Below are positions 12,001 through 20,544 of a stretch of 64,000 bases of DNA, piece by piece. The notes under the pieces are model-generated. The model ran no database searches. It worked only from the letters and a program-made list of their open reading frames with translations, and was not told the origin of the DNA. Source of the stretch: Triparma columacea (lineage: Eukaryota; Sar; Bolidophyceae; Parmales; Triparmaceae); assembly GCA_030267965.1 (NCBI GenBank), contig BRYA01000100.1, forward strand, positions 22,085-86,084, read 5' to 3'. The stretch's first letter is position 1. Each line of letters opens with the position of its first letter. A program made the position numbers and the translations under genes.

Positions 12001-12267
12001 GGGACCAAAGACATCGAGTTCAGGAACGTTTTCGACAGTGCAATGGACTTCAACTTTGTGTGCGACGACCCGAGGTTTACGGTGAATGCTGGCGTGGTAA
12101 ACATTCCAGCCAGGGGAAGCAAGGGCGTGCAGGTCAAGTACGTCAAGGGAGATGCCGGGGAGGAGGGAAGGAGAGGACCTGAGAAGGTCAGCGCCAAGCT
12201 GAGCGTGAGGTGCGAGGGCAGGGAGGACGTGCCCGCATGGATCTATTACTTGAATGGAGAAATTTAA
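1..12267 (+). CDS. HYDIN: HYDIN-like central-pair protein (5' partial)
   Basis: The frame is open from base 1 to a TAA ending at 12267, about 4088 residues, and the true start lies left of the window. HYDIN is a scaffold of the C2 central microtubule projection of motile cilia and flagella. The protein is a long series of ASH/MSP-like beta-sandwich modules with recurring phrases such as VDFG, FxIxNxG, LxPGxxxxIxVxFxP and LxGxG. A nucleotide-binding insert begins near residue 1090 with the Walker A motif GAPLTGKT, matching the adenylate-kinase-like insert known in HYDIN. Acidic, Lys/Glu/Ala-rich linkers flank that insert (about 3040-3210 and 4200-4530). Animal HYDIN is about 5100 residues, so roughly a fifth is missing. 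No intron is visible over 12.2 kb, unlike most neighbours. The family call is firm; module boundaries are approximate. Confidence 0.93.
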   Translation, partial: NVIANLDDTIIHKDQLHVIVSEGENLMVQLTAKGMGTTLYSHEDLQVIDFGATFTNQQCSKYITIENKGRRPQSLKWINQTIKDRMLSQAAKNKKQDDSKPKKKPPSLDPVFIINPPEIELPPRTHIRFHLIGFSKHKGVCSERLLLETKVLKDKQARIVFDTEIKADFMNPLLDLSVPALDYSYTWEKGVPIEIITKPMTMTNRTPLPLHFVLKAQVPYTIDLWEHSLAPQESATINVDFDPGYKGDRQSHIDESALTAVYKGHPQRDNISLKGEVNFPNLDFEYTVINFGCVLNDTTKTMLVKVTNVSKVDTAFSWSFVEDGDAARSTATTKKPYIPVNQVFDILPIRSYLRPGESEDIEFVYYGHSNRRFKGLTVCEVEGGPEYEITLLGEASQVGFKLDRSLVDFGKVLHTKSEEREFSIINTGKVAFNYTISEELVSRADLFEISHPAGKVFPNEKQKIVVKFKPGLPEKVYEKLVLEIAHFDPVEFPLYGEGIYCQLGVTLPRDENVNPWGLPLASGLPSWPEMLEEARCNLVDPDPKLFVPQDETLPPPPNATSNVPTSLVPPVTASTMGGTSSRPMTGMTNLSSPGSSVYTDSRPGTRGTVPGSRPGSSAANQPFPVLDAFPAFETGVHNVKEPTPQEIEMEANRLIFMKHLTGQAVPVSRNKPSENPNSITSAPATISEEKKDDAVNLEKPSTATSTASSKKKKDPFIIARHVSNFGHVILGQTRKRTFKITNTSALGQLSWVFDKNILAGTGFSLEPEKVVRLPEGQSVSFNVTFSAKKNFALGEREVIVPLDVKNGPSMIIILRAIVTVPELTVSQDHVDFGPVWVGCVKRMFLQLKNVSPVNADWDFKKAMGNTKDELNFKIEPRGGLLAPGQCTNVSIEFIPVDERPHALKIPLKVASGNKAKNILLTGMGEQVHLTLSPPLAEFGPILPKTPGGATKIITLTNESSKSVEVYSVDFDEKYLAEEEVLMKVSGYGEDGVMKLPVRAPGEPLPPHIMAEYNKIAANEEKKRAKEERIKAREAAVAAAVEAGEDPPPAPEEEEEEEDDWGDFDNSGLAPATPRWSLPPTARSEGDATDYIVVGAPLTGKTTIAGRLSKQFSYPLLTVDEIVDLAASKRSDLGVKVRASLGKSTEFEAKSLKTKVAELESKIAAEAEEKAAAAAGKKGKKGAVEEDAEPSAAELELSALKNPSGPDSALLEEVIRWRIEAEDCGFGSIIDGLDSQYLPVQEVAAILKKIIPDATLVEFTYDEEGYSKKMEALFLEATEDIGELEEEYAELPLEEPTIPEHDGGEEGEASPVDVTATPAKPKAKVAPPMTPMTNMTELPVSDDDIENFVELDDMDLFMLTEQAKRHYWASREANRAWRYKRALDLVTRLKGVWTTEGGVLGGVEQEKEPVDGEEKAAEEAKTEAKADGEGAEEKVPAEEKATAPVVTFFSYKADAELFKPMFKMEEVPTEDAVVDSEEKKEVAEDEKKVEETEAPSEVGGEKEATELAPSEEPQAPTVKGLLEFVQAEPACTIDSTFGDFMQAIPKPTVEPPVPGSLLIPHPTVRQVVRRPYPRMELTPIFSEKMGFEILPFVEEGAEDPNAAPPADGAEPTNASAVREGRWIVEANSSVKFVVKFHSEEIFRLDSALNFEVVGGGVRPFLLSCVGHCEVPTINSDPRNVFMNRIKTRPLEAPPVSKKFVLSREVFEFGPLLSWKESSLKEPVAEDADEKAQLAVSTTLETNSENFRISNNGSFPAVVDFFFESSRASEPHPAKDLFTVDPPHLELDIGDTADVRVWCFPKEVGTLFEDSLVATLKDSPFETKFDVSSLGAAPVVELTGDWTNEAELLETRAEQLLPPPAEPTVDEEGNEVPPPAVDPEVQKEADELLEKAKAIRAEPLIDFDRLLLNRSEEKDFVVTNGGVVPLVWKLDASDFDSLEEFRVSPMEGSLMPGEDVRVVIGFSAIEEKELNPSVTVHWSDAEGGFESEQADRMYSSTISIKAESYSIKAVAFEEDDESNDGVVDFDKLRVGDTASHKFSLRNRGKYEISYDFSFRRPGVAHLFKIEPSNGTIEPGAAAEVTLTFTSLEEVSLKNNRDIKCVISEPHTGEAVENFTVSVSVTSHFSRLRLQPARGLNFGAIKYNEEPKTRRFELKNEGLFEYTFTVTGQDVDEASMGSIVAATPEGLRKEGATPGGPVSEAEKEVGQFVVTPSGGVLQPGQSVGIEVKFIPKGSSVYREDLKILISGCDEADNNVVNASMYECIGESCFPGVVINDFRSIFEEQTVIGSMSELGEVGANNKSTSKTAGNSNAIGKAVFAEEDVLFNYGNVISSTTEADKGTVEKFRITNPTKVNSIVSFELASSSGGEATDVDCFTIQPSSWDIPAHEYRYVSVYFRPKEMKAYRCSFSANVADSHESQEKPDGSTGSKIAFDLTGAGTLPCVNVTLPSTANEEGQLLMPFGSVELGKSRSLPIHLSNDGVVPVTVLFEMADSECFSFSKANGSETMEPGEERQLQVFFKPKAVDAEEQSSSIMMRVMHNSFETQTLKLTGACFSNDAIIQDIEGDELTFDEVDLNSSDPLSHIAFSIRSQVDVPLKFEFKPHEHFKFVPSTGHLPPNSVKDVVAKFFTGGENKTYKAESIEFSTTKIEYSVGEGDEKVIVEPSIVGWDDSMKEVRSATEEEAAEIAKNAEAGDEASPLSFKVVDIVDGVQMIEVGSPEPESTVTGEPQIQPLKCTGVADTTKFECETRSVMFKSTAMFQKRIHRFTVSNKGDTQLSYNWALENVPERRRPADAPPPAHPPVPCPYTIEPSEGAIPAQSDQQFVVTFAPVEVDDFCYLARCNMPSLVKTEEGPNELVVSVRGKSNRPIVHVELGDQNDYLSRRQNNLRNELGLFGQIEASSVRVVEMESRGTRVRNTKRFHVINPTSNNYNFSWTPQGNPSPAWRCVTSKGMILAGKRGEMVFEYTPDDVGVAESFFKFTIQGTSVDEIFLFAGNVVEPVVAFDRQRLDFGAQLLGGLCTDIVHIVNDENLPFSFNFDAMSMGGAGDVFPGFKRPVLEILPMSGLVPPNGRIPITINFSPAEEKFHNYNLVCNIRKKPHNLNLNLKGEGYAVHSKLMLTEESGGDDGDGEREMIDKRRGVNFVDFGNVHLNEKLVKKLSVSNTGKFNVDYSWSKNKNNPMLQILGGKSHGSLKKGERLEFTLEFSPVTETLLDGIELVCTIAGRYDYVFQIGGSGVRPNLHFSFTQFNFGARFITAPGAALEPAESILLVTNRDVENSLSIDCAFVNQRALSIESKPTVLEPGEAIEIPFLFAPREMKDYEFQVPFLVNGTSKQMVAVSGKGVYARLELADLHQSHVQFGNIVEGTSVSRNVKVVNRSAATMTFSILDEDKVGFGKKKLEYNDIMYFPAGPVTLGPHESTVINLTFSPVKRLMQFTEELLVRYAGETRKLLSMSGGATGFEVMLETDALPFGVVMAGSKRIRKLNFENSGDMPARCKWLEGTFGEDFSITPLDVNVPPNSEFAFDVAFHPTYMSDDIRQEGIKLLVDGSDPLTLTCSGGCVPQPDDTIKTLSFKSSARKAFEQTVSLSNPTDKVWVLTPVMKGIHWFGMDEISVPGKGSVDYKVTYFPLSMTVGEEAPSTDEVEGGAEAQGEEGALRKEAKHKGSLFFSLPNGSALLYHLEGEAGEPEPEGRVGEKTPAKSMLTIPLPVKNWLRHPQKFKVDITLADEAEGSSTFLEGANQIDVPSMATRDYPLRFFSYKEGTRAAIIKFTNVETGEYLFHEVGVEVGAAEVQELFKLEAPVRQVAKRILSIDNPLGADKEINFKDDWWKCDNEFVRLRQIGEMAGNKEGTFEIEYRPLVPTASVEKASLSFEIEELGLYKYDLELTAMPPSAAYQLRFECPLGGKQTETFTFKAFNRVGGNFDSVVEKPQFFDVEKQIKVDACEDVWEGQNVRLQVSFEPSSIGEVRDVLKVQSKDFGEYSCTLVGVCKPQLPQGPFELADGGTKDIEFRNVFDSAMDFNFVCDDPRFTVNAGVVNIPARGSKGVQVKYVKGDAGEEGRRGPEKVSAKLSVRCEGREDVPAWIYYLNGEI

Positions 12268-12508
12268 GTCAGAGGATTGATTTAAGTCGAGGGCGTGGAG
12301 GGCGACTCGACTTATGATTAGAATAATAATAGTACAATAGTACAATAGATATCAAACTCAGGATTTTTTTAGGGAAGTTCTTGCTGTTCGTGTTCAGACG
12401 AAGAAAAACATCATGTCTTGTATTTTCTTGTCCTGAACACGGTGGTCATGCGACTACGGGGAAAGCTTCAATAAATAGACCAAGTTTTAATTTTCAAAGG
12501 GGCTGTAA

Positions 12509-13330
12509 TTAGACGTTTGAGGCGACGTTGTCTTTGTTTGCAGAGGGTGAGTCGGTGGCATTCTTGTTGCTCCTGAAGGAGCTGGTTAGGGTTCCCAGTA
12601 GGCTGCTCTTCCTCGGGCCCGGGTTGCTTCTATCGGAGTCGGTCAGGTTGCTGTTATTGGCTGCGGATTTGGATGCTGCCATCCTTGTATAGGGAATGCC
12701 CTCCTCGGGGGGCACATTAAGGGAATGTTGGTGGTCGTTTAAGGTTTGGCGGTTTCCCAGTGATTTCTTCATCTCCTTGTTACTAAGGTACCTCTGACTC
12801 TTGCTCAGGTAGAACTTATTGGCGGCCCTCTTCATGAGAAAGCCTACCACACAGATTCCGCCTATTCCGCATACAAGCATGAAGATGGCCTCGGTGCTGT
12901 GGAACTTGTAGAAGCCCATCAGGGAAATGGACATAAAGAAGGCGAAAATTCCGCAGCAGAAGAGGAAGAGGACAAACTTGTACTCCCCCCTCACGGCCTT
13001 GACGCTCTTCTCGACGCTGTCATCTGCTCCCCTAAGTGCAAGGCGGACAGAGTAGAGGGAGGCAAAGGTTGCTGCACAAAGGGTGATTAGGTTGAGGGCG
13101 ACACAGAGGGTGGAAGATATTGTGAAGAACGTTCTGAAGAGGAGGCGCTCGTCGCTCTCTTCGTTCTCCAGGGACATGGCAAGACCACTGAAGGCGAATC
13201 CTGCAAGCACTGCGGAACTTGTGGAGATTGTGTTGAGGGCAGCGTTGTAGAACTGCAGCTCCTTCTCGAGAATTTCATTCTTCTTTAGGCGCACATGCGT
13301 GTCCAGGTCGAGATTCTGGAGAGTAAGCAT
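12509..13330 (-). CDS. Four-helix membrane protein, possibly Orai-like
   Basis: One exon encodes 273 residues from an ATG at 13330. Four hydrophobic segments lie at about residues 32-55, 68-95, 118-142 and 147-165. The N-terminus is charged and amphipathic, and the 100-residue tail is Ser/Asn-rich, basic and probably cytosolic. The first segment reads SAVLAGFAFSGLAMSLE, resembling the first helix of Orai store-operated calcium channels in its GFA core, and the spacing of helices 1-2 and 3-4 also fits. The acidic pore residue of Orai is replaced by Met at the aligned position, so channel function is doubtful. The gene converges on HYDIN with about 240 bases between stop codons. Treat it as an unknown tetraspan protein with an Orai-like look. 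Confidence 0.6.
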   Translation of the reverse strand: MLTLQNLDLDTHVRLKKNEILEKELQFYNAALNTISTSSAVLAGFAFSGLAMSLENEESDERLLFRTFFTISSTLCVALNLITLCAATFASLYSVRLALRGADDSVEKSVKAVRGEYKFVLFLFCCGIFAFFMSISLMGFYKFHSTEAIFMLVCGIGGICVVGFLMKRAANKFYLSKSQRYLSNKEMKKSLGNRQTLNDHQHSLNVPPEEGIPYTRMAASKSAANNSNLTDSDRSNPGPRKSSLLGTLTSSFRSNKNATDSPSANKDNVASNV

Positions 13331-13867
13331 ATCAGGGGAGGGTGGGGGTGGGGGGGCACGAGGAGTAGGTTGAGATTATTGGATGAGATGAATTAAATGC
13401 CGGAAGAGGAAGCGTTATGGGAAGGTTGGGTTGCAGGAGGGGCGGGGCTAGTACTATGATGTACTATGGGGGTGGTTTGTCGTTGGTTTTCAGATGCAAA
13501 ATTTTGTCATGGTTGCACGATGCAACAAATTGAGGAGAAAAAGGAAGGAGGAATCCAGTTCTCCTTTGCAAGTTTTGAAGTCTTTAAATCCGTTTATTCT
13601 CACAAAGCGCCGTATAATCGGAGTATATTATATTCCATTTGTATAATTTGACCTACACATTCGAGATTAACAAGGTAAGGAGGTTAAAAACTGCCTTCCC
13701 TTGGGCGAGGGTGGGGGAAGTGGGGAACTGTATTTTTCATTCTTTTACATCATCAAACACACACGTACATCGTTACTTACGCCCCCCCCCCCCCCCACAC
13801 ACACACACACACCTGAACTACCTTCTTACCGCAACTCAGCAGTCCACCTCTCTGTGGCCGAAGAAAG
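13331..13867. other. Intergenic region between divergent genes
   Basis: This 537-base stretch separates the starts of the tetraspan gene and the GCC-repeat gene and should hold both promoters. It contains a homopolymer plus dinucleotide tract near its right end. No convincing coding exon was seen. Confidence 0.5.
13782..13812. repeat. C15 run followed by (AC)8
   Basis: Fifteen consecutive C bases (13782-13796) run into eight AC dinucleotides (13797-13812), just upstream of the next start codon. This is a simple-sequence tract likely to vary in length. Confidence 0.9.
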
Positions 13868-16800
13868 ATGGTTTGCAGTCGAGTGAAAGTGTCTCATATT
13901 TGCCTAATCTTTTGGACCTGCTTAGTCCTAGTCGGAGGGAGGTCATTGGGTGAGGTGAATGTGGTCGATATGAACGGGCTGTTCAACACCGTCAGTAATT
14001 ATGCAACTACCAACACTGGCAACTCCATCATGGCGAATGATGACACTGTGGTTCTAGCTGTTGGGTCGTATAAATGCTCACAGGGGACTTGTGCAGATAG
14101 TTCTAACATGCTGTGGACAGATGACTTGAATGGAGAGGTCAAGTGTGTGGAGGACAACGCAAGCTGTGTGTTGGATGGAGAGAATACAAGAAGAGGGATT
14201 AGTGTGTATGGAACTGGGAGTGGTACACTTATTCTCCGAGCTCTCAACTTCGACAAGGGGTATGAATATGAAGGTGGAGGGGTTTTCATGGATAGTGCCA
14301 TAGTTGACTTGAAGCTCTGCGTCTTCTCCAACAATAGAGCTACAAGTAGTAGTTTTGGAGGTGGAGCAATTTTTGTTTGGAGTGGAACTATTAATATCTA
14401 CGGTTCATTCTTCAATGGAAACTCAGCAGACTCAGGAATTGGTGATGATATTTACAGGCTTGCTGGAACCATCACCATCCACAATACGTGCCCTTCTCCC
14501 TACTCCTCCAACACTCCAATCCAAGGTAAGACGAGAATGAGGATTGTGTAGTCTGTAGAACCATTCCTAACCCCACAACTCACTTTACGTTACCGCTGCA
14601 CCAACTCCTATTCCTACCTCTCGCAGGGTCCCGTTTGGACACTTACGGCACTGGCAATGGTGGACTCAACTGCAGAGAAGAGAACTGCAATTTTTTGGGT
14701 TGGGGTTGTGAAACAGTCTGTGACTTTTACTCTTACTCTCGTTGCTACTACTACTGCGATGCTGGGTACTACAACCCGACTGGCGGCGATTCAATTTCGG
14801 CTTGCCGAGCATGTCCCGCTGGTAAGTTTAGTACCATGAGCGGAATCACAAAGGAGTCCTCCTGCATCTCTTGTTCTGCCGGAACGTACAGCACGTCAAC
14901 TGGAGCTACAAGCAACGCTGCATGCGAAGATTGCGGCAAGGGGAAGTACAGTACATCAACAGGAGCCGCTACTTGCGAAGATTGCGGCAAGGGGAAGTAC
15001 AGTACATCAACAGGAGCGATATCTGATGCTACTTGCGAAGATTGCGAAAAGGGGAAGTACAGTACATCAACAGGAGCCATATCCGACGCTACATGTGTAG
15101 ATTGCGGTGAAGGAAAGTACAGCACATCAACAGGAGCGATATCCGCTGCTACTTGCGAAGATTGCGGCAAGGGGAAGTACAGTACATCAACAGGAGCGAT
15201 ATCGGCTGCTACTTGCGAAGATTGCGGCAAGGGGAAGTACAGTACATCAACAGGAGCGATATCCGCTGCTACTTGCGAAGATTGCGGCAAGGGGAAGTAC
15301 AGTACATCAACAGGAGCGATATCCGCTGCTACTTGCGAAGATTGCGGCAAGGGGAAGTACAGTACATCAACAGGAGCCATCTCCGACGCTACTTGCGAAG
15401 ATTGCGGCAAGGGGAAGTACAGTACATCAACAGGAGCGATATCCGCTGCTACATGTGTAGATTGCGGTGAAGGAAAGTACAGCACGTCAACTGGAGGCAC
15501 AAGCGAATCAACATGTGAAGGTGAGATGGGAGGATATGTAGCATGTAAGCGACTCCCCACTACAATATGCCTAATCCATTTACCCAATCCCTCACTTGTC
15601 ACAGCTTGCATTGCGGGAACATCCAGCTCTTCCATAGGAGCGACAAGTCCAGCCACTTGCACAACATGCCCCAAAGGTACCTACTCCGTAACGTCCTCTT
15701 CCTCCTGCACCGCCTGCCCGGCTGGCCGTTTCAATTCAGACGATGCCACTTCCCCAGATCTCCACACCGACTGCTCCATCTGCCAAGCTGGCAAGTACAT
15801 CTCTGATAAAGGAACCAATGCCACAAAGCATATAGAGTGCGATTTGTGCCCTCTTGGAAAGAGCAACGGCTACGATAATACTGACGCCAGCAGACACAAT
15901 TCGTTTGATGACTGCGAACCCTGTAATGTTGGGTACTACAATGACGTGGCTGGAGCTACAGTTTGCAAATCTTGCCCTGAGGGAAAGTCTTCAGGAGCTG
16001 GTTCGCCTGCTTGTTCTTCCTGTCCGATGGGTTATGCTTGCAATGACGACGGCACGCAAACTGCGTGTCCTACTGGAAAGTATAGGTGAGAAGGGGGGGG
16101 AACAAAGCGCATAGCGTCAACAATGTCACAAAGCAATGTCTTCAACTCTTCCTGAAGTTCACCGTTCACCTAATCCACTTATCTAACCGACCATCGACTC
16201 GTTTCGCTCGTCACCGCAGCGATGGGGGAACAGATGGCAAGTGTGAATCTTGTCTTTCGGGCCATAGGTGTCCTGGAGGAACGAAAGCAATGCCTTGCTC
16301 TCCTGGAAGTTTCCGAAGTGAGACATCATTGTCGACCGACGAATCGCGAAAATCTTGTGATCCTTGTGTAGCAGGAAGGTATCAAGGAGATGGCGGAAAG
16401 GAAGATTGTTCGGCTTGCCCTGAAGGATACTTCTGCACCGAGTCATCCACAGCTCCGATCCAATGCGGCAGCGTTGCTCTTTACTGTCCTACAGAGAGTC
16501 CCATTGTCAACGCTGCGACGTCAGGATACTACACTACCCCAACTAGCGCTCCCGCCGAAAATAGAGTTGCTCAACAGCGTTGTGAGGCCGGATTTGCTTG
16601 CGTAGGAGGCGTAAGGGAGGAGTGTGTTGAGGGCTCTACCTACCAGCCCAACCATTCTCAAACGTCCTGCATCACCTGCTCTACGTGTCCTGCTGGAACC
16701 TACGAGACCTCAGCCTGTACCACCACGTCTGACACTGTTTGTGAGCCCTGTCCTGCAGGTTTTGCGTGCTTGGAGGGTTTGAAGGCTCCCTGCACGGCAA

Positions 16801-19800
16801 CTTCCAATTACCAACCTGATCCCTCCAAGTCCTCCTGTCTCACGTGCTCTACGTGTCCTGCTGGAACCTACGAAAGGTTGGCCTGTACCACCACGTCCGA
16901 CACTATTTGTGAAGAGTGCTTAGCCGGTTCAGCCTCAATGGGAATCACCGCCACAGCTTGCGACTCTTGCACCGGCGAGGGCGAGTACTCTGACACCGAC
17001 CGTGCCCCAGTGTGCAAGACTTCCCCCGCCGGTCACAAGCCCACGGATGATCACACCAACATTGAACTTTGCCCCAAGAATACCTTCTCCATCGGAGCAA
17101 CCAACGAGTGCACGCCCTGCCCTTCCAACGGCCACTCTCAACCCGGCTCTTCCGCTTGTGAGCGGTGTTTGACAGGAAGGTACTTCAGCGAGCCAGACAA
17201 CAAGTGTGAACTCTGTCCCAAGAACACTTACACAATATCGGGGGCGACCGACATTAGCGGGTGTACCGGCTGCCCTCCTGGTGGCCACTCCGATCCTGGA
17301 TCCGGTTACTGCGAGCAGGTGAGAATAGTCGAGAAGTGAACGAGGTTGTGCACTTTGACACGCGAAGTTGTGCACTTTGACACGAGCATTATACAATCCC
17401 TCTTCCAGCACGCACCGCCCTCAACAATTCTAACCCACTTGCTTTGCTCGTCGCAGTGTTTGACTGGCACATACTTTCATGAGGCTTCCAATGATTGCCT
17501 TGCCTGCCCCTCAGGAATGTTCTCGGCGACTGGAGGAACAAGTTTCGACGATTGCATGGATTGCGACCCAGGTTTTGTCAGCGACGACGGCGCCGGTTTC
17601 TGCTCCCCCTGCCTTGCCGGAAATTACTCCAACCCAACTCAGACGGCTTGCCTCCTCTGCCCCTCCGGCAAATTTTCTGGCATTGCTGCCACTGACTGCA
17701 CCAATTGTGAAGCAGGCAAGTACACCAACCTTGGGGGTTCCGATGAGTGCTTCACTTGCCCCGACTACATGACATCAGACTCCGGATCAACCTCCTGCCG
17801 CTGCAAGGATAGCTTCCTGTCAATTGTTGATCCCGCCACCAATAAAACAACCTGCACCTGCGGTCCAGGAACAACGCTTGAGAACGGGGCTTGCGTGCCT
17901 TGCACCAACGGGTTCTTCAAATCGACCACATCCCTTGAAGCTTGCACCTCGTGTAACAAATTTGCTGTGAAGAATGCCATCCAGTCCAAGCGCCCCGCAA
18001 CCTCTCCCCTCTCCTGCATGTGCTCGCGAGGAGACTACAGGGTTCTTGAACCTCCAGAAGAGAGTTTAAAAGACCCAAATTCAACTTTCATAGGACAGTG
18101 CCTTCCTTGTCCCGAGGGTACTCTTTGCGACGAAGCCGGAGTGACAGTCGAAAATCTTCCTCTAGAAATAGGGTACTGGAGGAGCAGCCGTGATTCCTCA
18201 AACGTTGTGAGGTGCTACACGAAGTCTGCCTGCCTGCATCTCAACGATGACGACTCTGAAGACAAGCCCACCCTCTCTACCGACGACCAATGCGCCGATG
18301 GGCATACCGGACCCCTCTGCAACGTCTGTCAGCAAGACTTTGTCAAGTCAACCACGGGAGAGTGTTTGCAGTGTCAACCTTCCACCACTTCAGGCTCTGC
18401 AGCCTTATCCGTTCTAATACTCGTCGGCCTCCCTCTCCTAATTTTATACCTCGTAAAGAGGAGGAGGGCGAGAAAGAAGAAGGACATGGACAGAACTTCA
18501 ACTCTATCCGTCAGCGAGCAATTGAACGAAATGAGAAGCAACAAAAAGAGCAGGTTCCAAAGGTGGCGAACGAAGTTTAAGATTCTAACATCCTTCTACC
18601 AGATTGTGACACAGATGGAGGGTGTGCTGGGCATCCGATTTCCTCCGATCTTTGAGAACTTCGCCCGCTCCGTTTCGCGGATAGCCAATCTCTCCTTCCT
18701 TCACGTTGCAAGGGTGGACTGCATGATGAAGATCAACTTCTACACCACCTTGGCTACAATGACAATAGCTCCTTTAGTAGGTGGGCTCTTAATTGCCTTA
18801 GTGGGGTTCACTTTCTACAAGCGCACTTCCAACCCCGAAAAGAAGAAAGACATTTTGAAGGACACTAACGCTATCCTCCTCACCTTATCTTACCTTGTCT
18901 TTGCCTCCGTTAGCACTTCAATCTTTGAAACCTTCAACTGTACGACGTTCGGTGACGACGAAACTCGCTATCTAGTATCCGACCAGTCCGTAAGCTGCGA
19001 AACTAGCGAGCACAAACTTTGGCAGATCTACGCCTCAGTCATGATGTTCTTCTACCCCTTCGGAACGCCCCTCTTATACAGTTGGTTGCTGTGGAAGGAC
19101 AGAGAGGTGCTCAAGGACGACGAGGAGAGGGACAAGAACGAGAGTACCAACAAAAGCGCTTTTCTCTGGGACCAGTACTCTACCTCCTTCTGGTGGTTTG
19201 ACATATTCGATTGTGCACGCCGCCTCCTCCAAACCTCCTTCCTAATCTTCGTCTTCAAGGGCATGGCCTCCCAGATTGTTTTCGCAATGCTCCTCTCAGC
19301 CGTCTCCTCAGGTTTTTTCATCCACTGGAAGCCCTTCATTCGGGACTCCGACAACACCCTAGCAATCGCCTCCCAGTGCAGCATCTTCCTCACTCTCTTC
19401 TACGCCCTCCTTACTAAAGTGGGGGTAGATCAGGACGAGGATTACGATCAAGTTGCATTCGGTACACTTCTCATCGTCATCAACTTGCTTGGCGTCTTCA
19501 TGGTTGCATCTGCCGCTCTAATCAAGCCCGTGAAGAAGCTCCTCAAGGTCCTTGCGAGAAAACATCGCCACAACGCCCTGATCAAGGGGATCACGTTGAA
19601 TCATAGACCTTGGCCTGCGTTCGAAAAATACTTCTTCGAGTTAGTCAAGAGCACTGAGGAGACTGCGGGGTGGGAAAAGATCGATGCCAAGCATTTTGGA
19701 GGCGGGGGGAAGGGGCAGGCTTGGCTGGAGGAGACAGGCGTTGTCGCAGAGTGGAGGTGCAGCACAGGGGATGGGCCTATAGACCAGGGCAGGGTAGTTT

Positions 19801-20372
19801 ACGAGCTGGATATCGGGATGGTGGACATTCTAACGTTCCTTCAAAAGTCAGATAGCAACAATCGGCTTCTAGGGAGCAACTCCGACGGGACAGATGACAT
19901 GCACATAATTATAGAGATGCCCTTACCGATTTGGGCGAGAGAATGCGTGATTCGAAGAAAAATCGAGATTAACGAGGATACGTGCTGGATCATTACGAGG
20001 ACCAACCCAGGAAGGGACGCAAGGCACGTGAGGAGAAACCCACTGAGAGTGATGTCCGATATTCACATCGGCGCGTACTACTTGGAGGCGTTGGGGAGCG
20101 CCAAGACGAAGGTAACTCATATAGTGGGGTGCGATTTGAACGGAGTGTTCGCGCTGGATTGGATGGCGAGAATGGCCGCGCCGCTGCATATTAAGAGAAC
20201 TGTGGATAGGAATGTAGACTATGTGAAAGGGATGGAGGAGGCCCTGGATTTTGGATCCATCTTTGGTGGGAAGGACGAGGAGGAGGGGACATTCGAGATG
20301 ACCAATATTGCGGCGAGGAAAGTTCCGGTTGAGAAGATCACTAGTCCCCTTCAGGAGGAGGATGGAAGATAA
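13868..20372 (+). CDS. Giant beta-helix / GCC-repeat / multi-TM protein with START domain
   Basis: Five exons (13868-14525, 14627-15520, 15605-16085, 16220-17318, 17457-20372) join in frame to 2015 residues. The order is: signal peptide (about 1-27); Gly-rich right-handed beta-helix region (about 30-215); a long cysteine-rich array of ephrin-receptor-like GCC2/GCC3 repeats with TNFR-like CPAGTY modules (about 220-1390); a first TM with a basic stop (ILYLVKRRRARKKK); about six further TM helices. The last 240 residues look like a START lipid-binding domain, with ECVIRRKIE, RVMSDIHIGAYYLEALG and VGCDLNGVFALDWM. Topology implies an extracellular Cys-rich stalk and a cytosolic START end. Large proteins of this beta-helix/GCC/TM type are abundant in stramenopiles; the START end is unusual. 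Intron 2 (84 bases, no in-frame stop) could be retained without breaking the frame. Substrate and role are unknown. Confidence 0.8.
14881..15510 (+). repeat. 60-bp coding minisatellite (GCC repeats)
   Basis: Eight units in exact 60-base register occupy 15001-15480, with shorter or more diverged units on either side. Each encodes a 20-residue module of the form GKGKYSTSTGAISAATCEDC with two cysteines. Several adjacent units are almost identical at the DNA level, including silent sites, which points to recent unequal exchange rather than selection on protein alone. Confidence 0.93.
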
Positions 20373-20544
20373 TTTTGACCCGGTTCGCATTCTAAATGAC
20401 CATCTTTCTGAAATCTTTTCTTTCGATAACCCTTTGCTCCCGTATCGTCAAGGAATCCCTTATTTTCACAATTTTCTTCAAAATACCATACACCATACAC
20501 GCAGGACACAAACATCACATCACACGAATACACACACGAATACA

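Noticed and set aside
14769..15674. Antisense repeat ORF over the GCC array, and the array as a possible CRISPR
   Set aside because: The 60-base units are contiguous, have no spacers, and keep a Cys-rich reading frame on the plus strand; the antisense frame is a by-product.
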